Of a stretch of DNA of 64,000 nt, positions 45,168-53,277 are shown piece after piece. The stretch comes from Mogibacterium sp. (GTDB taxonomy: Bacteria > Bacillota > Clostridia > Peptostreptococcales > Anaerovoracaceae). Positions within the stretch are counted from its first letter, which is position 1, and each line of letters starts with the position of its first letter. The position numbers were made by a program, and so were the translations under genes. The stretch spans positions 18,478 to 82,477 of the forward strand of contig JAFWMD010000049.1 in NCBI GenBank assembly GCA_017510725.1, written 5' to 3'. The notes under the pieces were generated by a model that saw only the letters and a program-made list of their open reading frames with translations, was not told where the DNA came from and did not search any database.

Positions 45168-46108
45168 CAGTCTACCCCTTTTTTGTCCTCGAACCCCACA
45201 GTCTCACGTATTATGTACTGCGGTGTCTTGTTCAGTATAAGTATTATCTTGCCCAGATACTCTCCTACGATACCGAGCACCATCAGCACTATTCCGAAGA
45301 ACAGGGCCATGATGCACATCGTTGATGACCAGCCGACCGGCAGGTCAGGCGACAGTATCTTGTTGATGATTATGTAAATTATGAACAGTATGCCGGCTAC
45401 GAACGAGAATGTTCCTACGAAGAACGATATTCTCAGCGGTACAACAGAGAAGTTCCAGTATGCGAGCCACAGCTTGAGAAGCCTGCCGAACGTATAGCCC
45501 GAATGTCCGGTCTCTCTCGCAAAGTGCTCTATCTCCACCATTCCGATATTGTGCGTCACCCTGTAGAAGATCGCGTCCACGTACGGATTGAAGGTGTCGT
45601 ACTTTATGACCTCGTCTTTTACTGCCTTTGTAATGATCCAGAAGTTGCTGGACTCTATTTCCTTAGGCCTCTCAAGCATCACTCTCGAGGTGACCTTGTT
45701 GATCTTTGAGGTGAGGTTTTTTATAGGTGAATTGTGCCTGACAGGATATACGCCGTATACCATGTCATAGCCTTCCTCTATCTTATGGATCAGCTTGAAC
45801 ATCTGTGACGGATGCGTCTGAAGGTCATCATCCATGCCCATCACATAGTCGCCTTCCGCAAAATTGAGCGCAGCCATGAGGGCGTTATGCTGACCGAAGT
45901 TGTGCATCAGGTTGGCACCTCTCACGCACGGATAGTCATCGTGCAGCGCCTTGATCTCGTCGTATGTTCCGTCCGTCGATCCGTCGTTGACCAGCACGAA
46001 TTCACATTCGTAGCCTTCGTTCTTATCGAACTCTTCGAGAATCATCTCGACTTCCTTGCGGATCGTATCCTTTGAATAGTAGCAGGGGATCACTATTGAT
46101 ATAAGCAT
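45167..46108 (-). CDS. Polyprenyl-phosphate glycosyltransferase (GT2, ArnC/GtrB-like), second copy
   Basis: 313 residues. GT-A fold with SIVIPCYYSKDTI, VLVNDGSTDGT, DYVMGMDDDLQTHPSQM (DxD-type metal site) and two C-terminal helices (FFVGTFSFVAGILFIIYIII, MCIMALFFGIVLMVLGIVGEYLGK) ending in the YIIRE tail typical of GtrB/ArnC. It loads a nucleotide sugar onto undecaprenyl phosphate. It starts one base after its paralogue, and each likely carries a different sugar. Confidence 0.9.
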   Translation of the reverse strand: MLISIVIPCYYSKDTIRKEVEMILEEFDKNEGYECEFVLVNDGSTDGTYDEIKALHDDYPCVRGANLMHNFGQHNALMAALNFAEGDYVMGMDDDLQTHPSQMFKLIHKIEEGYDMVYGVYPVRHNSPIKNLTSKINKVTSRVMLERPKEIESSNFWIITKAVKDEVIKYDTFNPYVDAIFYRVTHNIGMVEIEHFARETGHSGYTFGRLLKLWLAYWNFSVVPLRISFFVGTFSFVAGILFIIYIIINKILSPDLPVGWSSTMCIMALFFGIVLMVLGIVGEYLGKIILILNKTPQYIIRETVGFEDKKGVD

Positions 46109-47059
46109 TTATTCGTCTCCTTCCTGCTTTGCGCCGTATACTTCCCTGACCACGTACTGCGGGTAATTGCCCATGGTCAGGAACACCCGCCCAACGTATT
46201 CACCTACAATTCCGAGGGTCAGGATTATGATGCCAGCCAGAATGATCATGGTCATCATCGTGGATGTCCAGCCGGCGATCTTAGTCTTGCTGATTATCTT
46301 GCGGAACAGCAGCCATATGAGTCCCAGGACTCCGCATGCTGTCGTAAACACTCCGAATCTCTGCGCCATCTGCAGCGGCACCACTGAGAATCCCGCGATG
46401 TTGGACCACAGGCTCAGCAGCTTTTTGAGTGTATAGCCCGACTGTCCGTAAGCGCGGTCAAAATGCTGTATAGGCACGCTTGCGATGCGGTCGGTAGTGA
46501 CTGTCCTCAGGATCAGTCCCTGCATCTGCGTATAGTGCGCAGGATATGTTATGATGCTGTCCCTGACGTACTTCTTCATGCACACGAAGCTCGAAGTCCT
46601 CATGTCCTTAGGCTTGCCGATGAGTATCCTGACGGTCGTATGAGTGAACCAGGATCCGAAATTGCGGAATCCAGAGTGCTTCTTATCGTCATAATAGCCG
46701 TAGACGACATCGTGATCGTCATCAAGCCCGCCCAGCATCGTTTCGAGCTGGGACGGATGCGTCTGCCCGTCATCGTCCATGAAGATGATTACATCGCCTT
46801 TTGCGTAATTCAGTCCGCATATAAGAGCGTTGTGCTGACCGCCGTTATGCGCAAGGCACACTGCCGTTACGTAATCATGATCCTCCGCAAGAGCCCTGAG
46901 CTCCTTTACAGTCTCACCTCCGTCCGGCGAGCAGTCATCGACCAGTACGAATTCGAAAGGCGTGTTTCCCAGCCTCTCCATCTCTGCCGCGGTCTCCTCG
47001 ACCACCGCCCTGATCGTATGCGATGATTTATAACATGGTATTACTATCGAATATTTCAT
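46109..47059 (-). CDS. Polyprenyl-phosphate glycosyltransferase (GT2, ArnC/GtrB-like), first copy
   Basis: 316 residues with the same plan as its neighbour: YSIVIPCYKSSHTI, FVLVDDCSPDGG, DVIIFMDDDGQTHPSQLE, then two membrane helices (FGVFTTACGVLGLIWLLF, MMTMIILAGIIILTLGIVGEYVGR) and YVVREVYG. The catalytic region matches undecaprenyl-phosphate sugar synthases. The two copies share order and motifs but are clearly diverged. 18 bases after the amidotransferase-fold gene. Confidence 0.9.
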   Translation of the reverse strand: MKYSIVIPCYKSSHTIRAVVEETAAEMERLGNTPFEFVLVDDCSPDGGETVKELRALAEDHDYVTAVCLAHNGGQHNALICGLNYAKGDVIIFMDDDGQTHPSQLETMLGGLDDDHDVVYGYYDDKKHSGFRNFGSWFTHTTVRILIGKPKDMRTSSFVCMKKYVRDSIITYPAHYTQMQGLILRTVTTDRIASVPIQHFDRAYGQSGYTLKKLLSLWSNIAGFSVVPLQMAQRFGVFTTACGVLGLIWLLFRKIISKTKIAGWTSTMMTMIILAGIIILTLGIVGEYVGRVFLTMGNYPQYVVREVYGAKQEGDE

Positions 47060-47077
47060 GATGTCCCTGTTTTACTG

Positions 47078-47929
47078 TTATCCTTTTATCTGCTGCCTGG
47101 TCATGTTCTCCTTGACCAGTTTTCCAAACTCTTCGAACACCCGCACTCCTTCATCTCCCATCTCAGTGGCATCCGGATGCCACTGCAGGCCGTATACAGG
47201 CAGTGTTCTGTGTTCATATGCCTCGATGCATCCGCTTTCGGCATCCCACTGTGTGGCATAAAGCCCGTCTCCGAGTTCATCGACACACTGGTGATGATAG
47301 TGATATGTGACCGCTTCCGTGCCATACATGTCGTACAGCCATGTTCCTTCAGCGATTTTCACCGCCCTGTTCTTCTTATGCCATCCGTCATCCATGTGCT
47401 GGATGGTAGTTCCTCCGAGCACGTTATTGACAAGCTGTTCGCCTCGGCAAATGCCAAGCACCGGCTTTTCCGCATCGATAAACATCTGAACAGCTGCAAA
47501 CTGGAACTTATCCTTTTCTATGTCGGTGTCCTTTGTTTCCGGCTGCCTCTCGGCACCATACATGCTCGGAGTAACGCTGTGGCCGCCCGGGACTATGATC
47601 GCATCAAACCTGTCCGCATCAAGCTCTTCGATTGCTCCGACGCGCTCTGACTCAAGCCCCGCCCTGCTCAGTCTGTCCATTACACGTTCTGCATCTTCGG
47701 TATCATAATCAACAACGGCGATCAGCGGTTCTACGTATACTTCTTCCGTTTCCTGCTCCTGAGTGTCTTCAGCCTCCGGCGCTTCCGTGTCAGCAGAGTC
47801 CGCGGTTTCCGCTGTGCCTGCTGCATCCGCACTGTTTTTCTCGTGCTGATACATGACTACCGCAAAAGCGTTGGTCACCAGCAGTATTCCAATTATTATA
47901 ATATAGATTATCCTTACATTCTTCTTCAT
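47078..47929 (-). CDS. Membrane-anchored class I glutamine amidotransferase-like hydrolase (peptidase C26/PuuD-like)
   Basis: 283 residues. One N-terminal helix (RIIYIIIIGILLVTNAFAVVMY) and an acidic linker place the enzyme outside the membrane, which is unusual for this fold. The domain has FDAIIVPGGHSVTPSMYG, VLGICRGEQLVNNVLGGTT with nucleophile Cys, and YGLQWHPDATE with the His and Glu of the triad, as in gamma-glutamyl-GABA hydrolases. An external hydrolase of gamma-glutamyl bonds, perhaps in wall peptides, is inferred. It lies between kinase 1 and the GT2 genes. Confidence 0.82.
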   Translation of the reverse strand: MKKNVRIIYIIIIGILLVTNAFAVVMYQHEKNSADAAGTAETADSADTEAPEAEDTQEQETEEVYVEPLIAVVDYDTEDAERVMDRLSRAGLESERVGAIEELDADRFDAIIVPGGHSVTPSMYGAERQPETKDTDIEKDKFQFAAVQMFIDAEKPVLGICRGEQLVNNVLGGTTIQHMDDGWHKKNRAVKIAEGTWLYDMYGTEAVTYHYHHQCVDELGDGLYATQWDAESGCIEAYEHRTLPVYGLQWHPDATEMGDEGVRVFEEFGKLVKENMTRQQIKG

Positions 47930-47953
47930 TTTATTGTCCTGAAGCGCGAAGGT

Positions 47954-49693
47954 CTACTCGTCCCACTCGCAGATATAGCCAAAATACTGAGTGCTGTTAT
48001 ATTCAGGCTTACCCTCATATCCGATGGCTATGCCGTCCATGTCTATATCGTTCCACTTCATGTAATCGCTGCCGCTGTTGGTGGTCTGTATCTCAAGGCA
48101 CATCTCCTGTCCGGTATATCCGGCAGCATCCGTATTATTGTTAGGCTTTCCTTTTTCCCAGTTTTCGTAGCCCCAGTTGTCACTAGGTCCCGGTATCAGT
48201 TCACCGTCAATCCATTTCCAGCTGCCGTCTTCAGCGGTTCCGCCCAGCCAGTAATGATACCTCTTTTCTCCGGATGAACGGATGAGGTCCTCTATGAAGC
48301 TTTGCTCTGAAACATCTGCTATTGTTGCAAGATGTCCGCCGTTACTCTCGCAAAGATCTCTGGCCTGATCCCAGCGCATCGGTTCGTCGAACACCTGATA
48401 ATGATGCCCGTTAAATTCCGTAGCATCGGCGAGTACCGCAGGATTCGCACCTGTGCCGTCAGGTTCGCCTTCCGCCTCAGATGAACTTCCGCCCTTATCG
48501 CCGAACAGCATTACCGCAGCGATTGCAAGAGCTGCAACGACAAGAATGGCTGCAACTATTATGATCAGCCTGGAACTGCTCTTGCTCTCAGACTGCATGC
48601 TGCCCTGAGATGTTGGATCCGTGTCGATCTGCCCGTAAGGCTGCTGCATCGGAACGGTGTATTGGCCTGTATACTGTCTCATCGGATCCGGAGCTGCATA
48701 TTGTCCGGTAAACTGCCTCATCGGATCCGGAGCTGTTGCTGCATACGGCGCAAATGCCTGTGCCGCCTGGCTGTTGTAATTAGCCTGATAGCTCTCGAGG
48801 TCTCTCCTCATCTCCTCGGCAGTCTGATATCTCATTCCCGGATCCGCTGCACATGCCTTCTGTATTATGTATGCCAGCATAGGGCTTGCGTCTCTTGGAG
48901 CAGGAAAAGGTTCTCCCCTGAAGCGCCTCAGTCTTGCTTCTTCTTCGTCATTGTGTGTCACCCTGGCAGGCGGAGGAGGAAGAAACGGTCCGCGGTTTCC
49001 GTTCAGAAGGGAATACAGCACGATGCCGAGCGAATAGATGTCCACCGTTGCACCATAGTGCTCTCCCCTGAATACCTCAGGCGCCATGTATTTATATGTA
49101 CCCTTCTTCGACATGCCGCCCGTCGTCTTCTCCATCGTCCTTGCGATGCCGAAGTCTCCAAGCTTGAAGTCTCCGTTGTCAGATATGAAAATGTTCTGCG
49201 GCTTGATGTCTCTGTGGATTATGTTCTTTTTATGGCATGTCTCAAGCGCCTTGCACATGTCGACACCCAGCTTCACGACTTCTTCCTCATTGAGCCTCCT
49301 CTCAACCATGCGGTCGAGAAGCGGTGTGAGCAGCTCCATGCGGATAAGAATGTCGTAACCTATTCCATCATCATGAGGGATGATCTGATGGTCCTCGTAG
49401 CTGACGATGTTGCTGTTGCCCTTGAGCTGGGCCATGATCTCATTCTCATTGATGATCTCTCTGAGAATGCCTTCATAGTACTCTGAGACAGACGCGAGGT
49501 CAGTGCCTTCCGACATGCGGCTCTTGACGTCGTCATCGTCCTGAGGCACTGTAATGATCTTCAGAGCCGACCTGTATGTCGTTCCGAATTCCTCTCTTGT
49601 TATTTCAAACACCTTGCCGAAGCTGCCCTTTCCGAGCAGTCTTCCCAGATACCATGATCCGAAGATCGGTTCGTATTTTCTGTATTCGTCCAT
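47954..49693 (-). CDS. Transmembrane Ser/Thr protein kinase with a C-type-lectin-like ectodomain (kinase 1)
   Basis: 579 residues. Kinase domain residues 15-300: GKGSFG loop (21-26), Lys45 in SALKII, HRDIKPQN with Asp162, GDFG with Asp180, activation loop threonines before APE (204-206). The linker carries two PMRQ(F/Y)TGQY repeats. One helix (about 375-397) leads to an external domain from 427: WDQARDLCESNGGHLATI, YWLGG, WKWIDGE, GKPNN, MKWND and YICEW, with Cys448, Cys532 and Cys575, the C-type lectin pattern. Kinase and ectodomain together suggest a sensor of envelope glycans; the ligand is unknown. AAAGGATC precedes the ATG. Confidence 0.9.
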   Translation of the reverse strand: MDEYRKYEPIFGSWYLGRLLGKGSFGKVFEITREEFGTTYRSALKIITVPQDDDDVKSRMSEGTDLASVSEYYEGILREIINENEIMAQLKGNSNIVSYEDHQIIPHDDGIGYDILIRMELLTPLLDRMVERRLNEEEVVKLGVDMCKALETCHKKNIIHRDIKPQNIFISDNGDFKLGDFGIARTMEKTTGGMSKKGTYKYMAPEVFRGEHYGATVDIYSLGIVLYSLLNGNRGPFLPPPPARVTHNDEEEARLRRFRGEPFPAPRDASPMLAYIIQKACAADPGMRYQTAEEMRRDLESYQANYNSQAAQAFAPYAATAPDPMRQFTGQYAAPDPMRQYTGQYTVPMQQPYGQIDTDPTSQGSMQSESKSSSRLIIIVAAILVVAALAIAAVMLFGDKGGSSSEAEGEPDGTGANPAVLADATEFNGHHYQVFDEPMRWDQARDLCESNGGHLATIADVSEQSFIEDLIRSSGEKRYHYWLGGTAEDGSWKWIDGELIPGPSDNWGYENWEKGKPNNNTDAAGYTGQEMCLEIQTTNSGSDYMKWNDIDMDGIAIGYEGKPEYNSTQYFGYICEWDE

Positions 49694-49717
49694 TTGTTGA
49701 TCCTTTAGCGGGCGGTT

Positions 49718-50497
49718 CTACTGAACTATCTTACATATTATCGCAGATACATTGTCTCTTGCCTGTCCCTCTACTACCCTTTTAAGCAGCCTTGCTACAA
49801 GATATGATGCACTGTCTTCTATATTATTGGCTATTATATCCCTGATCTCATCGTCGCTCAGTTCGCCTGTCAGTCCGTCGCTGCACAGCAGCAGAATATC
49901 TCCCTTCCGGACCTCAATATCCGATACAGTCGCTTCAGGCTCGATATCGTCTTCAGTTACCATTCCGAGATACTGCGTGATTTCCCCTGCAAACCTGCTT
50001 TTATTCCTGTCGGATTCTTTCAGCAGACCGCTGTCGATCATGGTTTGCGTGATGCTGTGATCCTTTGATATCTGCCTAAGTTCTCCCTCATGGAACAGGT
50101 AAACCCTGCTGTCTCCCACATTGAAAACAACAGCATGCCCTTCAAAAACGATTGCTGCCGCTGCTGTAGTGCCCATGTTGTGAGCTTTCTTCCGAATCGA
50201 CTCCTGTATTATAGACCGGTTAGCTGCAGATATATACATTCCGATATCTCCTACCAGGCCGTTGTCTTCCATAGCCCTGAGTCCGATTGCAGCCATGATC
50301 GATGCCTGTTCGCCGCAGGCTTCGCCTCCCAGTCCGTCAAAAACCGCGTATGTATAAGGTCCGCTCTCACGCTTGCTGTGAATGATGACATTATCCTGCT
50401 CCAGATCGTTTCTGTACGATCCATCCACATAGATATTGTCTTCGTTATGTCCCCTCACATTTCCTTTATGTGTTGCTCCACATGCCTCTGTTTTCAT
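49718..50497 (-). CDS. PP2C-type Ser/Thr protein phosphatase
   Basis: 259 residues. The PPM family motifs are complete: GNVRGHNEDN, AVFDGLGGE (DGxGG), NMGTTAAAAIV, VFNVGDSRVYL, CSDGLTGELSD and ARDNVSAI, which supply the metal-binding aspartates. It removes phosphate from Ser/Thr and is the natural opponent of the five kinases around it. No membrane helix, so it acts on the cytoplasmic side. It sits between the repeat protein and kinase 1 with gaps of only 17 and 24 bases. Confidence 0.95.
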   Translation of the reverse strand: MKTEACGATHKGNVRGHNEDNIYVDGSYRNDLEQDNVIIHSKRESGPYTYAVFDGLGGEACGEQASIMAAIGLRAMEDNGLVGDIGMYISAANRSIIQESIRKKAHNMGTTAAAAIVFEGHAVVFNVGDSRVYLFHEGELRQISKDHSITQTMIDSGLLKESDRNKSRFAGEITQYLGMVTEDDIEPEATVSDIEVRKGDILLLCSDGLTGELSDDEIRDIIANNIEDSASYLVARLLKRVVEGQARDNVSAIICKIVQ

Positions 50498-50514
50498 TTT
50501 ACACCCTTTTTTCT

Positions 50515-51147
50515 TTATATACCGAGTATTTGCGCTTTCTTTCTCCTGAATTCATCCTCTGTAATGATGCCATCATCCAGAAGTTCCTTGAGCCTTCTCA
50601 GATGTTCAATATATGCCATATCATCCTTTGCGGGAGGAGCAGTATATGCAGGTGCAGGAGGTGCGGGCTCTTCCTTATAAATCGATCTGAAGTGGAAAGA
50701 AGGCGCTTCCTGCTCATCCAGTATGACGGTCTCGTCGTTTTCGAAGGCCCTGTCATCGACCAGCATCACCGTCTCATCGTTTTCAAAGGCTGCCACATCA
50801 TCGAGTATCACCGTCTCATCGTTTTCAAAGGCTGCCACATCATCGAGTATCACCGTCTCGTCATTTTCGAAAGCCGTGAAATCATCGAGCATCACCGTCT
50901 CGTCATTTTCGAAGGCTGTGAAATCATCGAGCATCACGGTCTCGTCATTTTCGAAGGCTGCCTTATCGTCGAGATCCATTGTCTCTTCATTCTCAAAGCC
51001 GTTTAAGTCAAGCTCCTTCACCATATTATCTTCCGGAGGCATGCTGTAAGCTTCCGGCCTTTCAGGTGGCATCTCCAGCTTTGTTCCGCACATGACGCAA
51101 AATCTATAGACGTCTTTATTGTCTTTACCGCATTTAGGACAAATCAT
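50515..51147 (-). CDS. Zinc-ribbon/SHOCT protein with seven 14-residue DET repeats
   Basis: 210 residues from the ATG at 51147, with GGAGG five bases upstream (a GTG at 51159 is in frame). N-terminal zinc ribbon CPKC...CVMC (Cys3, 6, 17, 20). Residues 51-147 are seven 14-residue units, mostly AFENDETVxLDDxx, so a threonine falls at 56, 70, 84, 98, 112, 126 and 140. C-terminal SHOCT helices: YIEHLRRLKELLDDGIITED, DEFRRKKAQIL. The acidic E-T-V-x-L setting is like a phospho-acceptor and FHA-binding site. Encoded between a kinase and the phosphatase, it is a good candidate substrate or scaffold (inference). Confidence 0.8.
   Translation of the reverse strand: MICPKCGKDNKDVYRFCVMCGTKLEMPPERPEAYSMPPEDNMVKELDLNGFENEETMDLDDKAAFENDETVMLDDFTAFENDETVMLDDFTAFENDETVILDDVAAFENDETVILDDVAAFENDETVMLVDDRAFENDETVILDEQEAPSFHFRSIYKEEPAPPAPAYTAPPAKDDMAYIEHLRRLKELLDDGIITEDEFRRKKAQILGI
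50707..50997 (-). repeat. Tandem 42-base repeats, about seven units
   Basis: The DNA behind the DET repeats: seven head-to-tail 42-base units. The middle copies are nearly identical at base level and the two outer ones are more worn. The exact multiple of three keeps the frame, so copy number could change by slippage or recombination without breaking the protein. Confidence 0.85.
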
Positions 51148-51186
51148 CTTTTCCTCCACGCATTTTCAGATATGAGTCGGTCCTGC

Positions 51187-53238
51187 CTATTGCATGTCCC
51201 ACTCACAGATATATCCGTAATATCTTGTTTCGTTATAGTCAGGAGCTCCGTGGAATCTTTCCCCCGCTTCACCGGAATCACCGATATCGGTCCATGTAAG
51301 ATACTCTTCCGGGCCCTGATCTCCCTTTGTTTTCTGTATTTCCATAAAGTCCTGGCCAACGGCTTCGTAATCTGCCTTGTTGTTTGGCTGGTTACCACAC
51401 CATTTCTGATATCCGCTCTGGCCTTTCATAGGAACTTTTTCGCCTGTCACCCACTTCCAGTTTCCTTCGGAAGCTGAGTCTGAGGCTCCAAGCCAGTAAT
51501 GGTATAAAGTGCCGCGGGACTCGATGAGATCTTCAATTACAGCTTCTTCATGTGCATCCAGCACTGTTGCCAGATGCCCGTTCTGTGCTTCACAGGCCTT
51601 CTTTGCCTGAGTCCAGAACATAGGCTCATCAACGACCTTATAGAAGTGGCCATTATTCTCTACTGCATCTGCGAGATAATCAGGCAGGTCTTCAAGCCCG
51701 GAAACACTGACTTCCGTTTCCTGACCGGTAATATCCATGCCAAGTTCAGCAGCGGCTGCCTCATCATACTCAGCGCGGATGACCACAATATCGCCATTTG
51801 ACAGTCCCTCGCTTACATCGGCTGTATATACAACACTGTCGATAAGAGCTCCGGCAAGGGCCCGTTTCTCTTTATCCTTAATATCTGCGAGAATGTCCAG
51901 TTCTTTATCTGTGTCTACTGTGATCGCCTCTGCGATCTTGCCATAGCCATCGTAACCGGCAACAGCAGGATTTGCCATCAATTCTGACAGATCTATCTGT
52001 TTTTTGCCGAAGCCTTTTAAAACAGCCAGCGCACTGATTACAGCAACAAGCAGAATTCCTGCTACTATCAGGATCAGCTTTGAGCTGCTGCTTTTCCGGG
52101 GCTGACTGCCCCTCGTATCCGCAGCAGGATTCCCCTGCCCATAAGGCTGCTGCATCGGAACGGTGTATTGGCCTGTATACTGCCTCATCGGATCCGGAGC
52201 CGCATATTGTCCCGTATACTGTCTGACCTGCTCCGGATTGGTATATTGTCCCGTATACTGCCTCATCGGGTCCGGAGCTGTCGCTGCATACGGCGCAAAT
52301 GCCTGTGCCGCCTGGCTGTTGTAATTAGCCTGATAGCTCTCGAGGTCTCTCCTCATCTCCTCAGCAGTCTGGTATCTCATCCCCGGATACGCCGCGCTTG
52401 CCTTCTGTATGATGTATGCCAGCATAGGGCTTGCATCTCTTGGAGCAGGAAATGGTTCTCCCCTGAAGCGCCTCATTCTTGCCGCTTCTTCATCATTAGG
52501 AGTCACCCTCGCAGGCGGAGGAGGAAGAAACGGTCCGCGGTTTCCGTTCAGAAGGGAATACAGCACGATGCCGAGCGAATAGATGTCCACCGTTGAATCG
52601 TAGTGCTCTCCCCTGAACACCTCAGGCGCCATGTATTTATATGTACCCTTCTTCGACATTCCGCCCGTCGTCTTCTCCATCGTCCTCGCGATGCCGAAGT
52701 CTCCAAGCTTGAAGTCTCCGTTGTCCGAGATGAAGATATTCTGCGGCTTGATGTCTCTGTGGATTATGTTCTTTTTATGGCATGTCTCAAGTGCCTTGCA
52801 CATGTCGATGCCCAGCTTTACGACTTCTCCTTCATCCAGTCTCCTCTCGACCATGCGGTCGAGGAGCGGCGTGAGCAGTTCCATGCGGATAAGGATGTCG
52901 TAGCCTATTCCGTCATCATGAGGGATGATCTGATGGTCCTCATAGCTCACGATGTTGCTGTTGCCCTTCAGCTGAGCCATGATCTCATTTTCATTGATGA
53001 TCTCCCTGAGTATGCCTTCGTAATACTGGGAAACGGAATGAATATCCGTACCTTCCGACATGCGGCTCTTGATATCGTCTTCGTCCTGAGGCACTGTAAT
53101 GATCTTCAGAGCCGACCTGTACGTCGTTCCGAATTCTTCTCTTGTTATTTCAAACACCTTGCCGAAGCTGCCTTTTCCGAGCAGTCTTCCCAGATACCAT
53201 GATCCGAAAATCGGTTCGTATTTTCTGTATTCGTCCAT
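51187..53238 (-). CDS. Transmembrane Ser/Thr protein kinase with C-type-lectin-like ectodomain (kinase 2)
   Basis: 683 residues. The kinase domain (1-305) is almost the same as kinase 1 at both protein and DNA level. The linker has three copies of the RQYTGQY motif. After one helix (about 390-411) comes a beta-rich domain (415-525, ANPAVAGYDGYGKIAEAI, GLSNGDIVVIRAEYDEAA) shared with kinase 3, then a lectin-like domain from 527 (WTQAKKACEAQNGHLATV, YWLGAS, WKWVTGE, QPNN, WTDIGD, YICEWD). All catalytic kinase residues are kept. It likely arose with kinase 1 by recent duplication, with ectodomain change. Confidence 0.9.
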   Translation of the reverse strand: MDEYRKYEPIFGSWYLGRLLGKGSFGKVFEITREEFGTTYRSALKIITVPQDEDDIKSRMSEGTDIHSVSQYYEGILREIINENEIMAQLKGNSNIVSYEDHQIIPHDDGIGYDILIRMELLTPLLDRMVERRLDEGEVVKLGIDMCKALETCHKKNIIHRDIKPQNIFISDNGDFKLGDFGIARTMEKTTGGMSKKGTYKYMAPEVFRGEHYDSTVDIYSLGIVLYSLLNGNRGPFLPPPPARVTPNDEEAARMRRFRGEPFPAPRDASPMLAYIIQKASAAYPGMRYQTAEEMRRDLESYQANYNSQAAQAFAPYAATAPDPMRQYTGQYTNPEQVRQYTGQYAAPDPMRQYTGQYTVPMQQPYGQGNPAADTRGSQPRKSSSSKLILIVAGILLVAVISALAVLKGFGKKQIDLSELMANPAVAGYDGYGKIAEAITVDTDKELDILADIKDKEKRALAGALIDSVVYTADVSEGLSNGDIVVIRAEYDEAAAAELGMDITGQETEVSVSGLEDLPDYLADAVENNGHFYKVVDEPMFWTQAKKACEAQNGHLATVLDAHEEAVIEDLIESRGTLYHYWLGASDSASEGNWKWVTGEKVPMKGQSGYQKWCGNQPNNKADYEAVGQDFMEIQKTKGDQGPEEYLTWTDIGDSGEAGERFHGAPDYNETRYYGYICEWDMQ

Positions 53239-53277
53239 GCTGCTTACTTTGCCTTGATCTTTTATACTGTGCTTTTA

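Noticed and set aside
48662-49486. Long plus-strand frames opposite each kinase
   Set aside because: They recur at the same place opposite all kinases because the kinase DNA is conserved; codon pattern and homology support only the minus strand.
50707-50997. Regular 42-base repeats considered as a CRISPR array
   Set aside because: Units are contiguous without spacers and encode an in-frame protein repeat.
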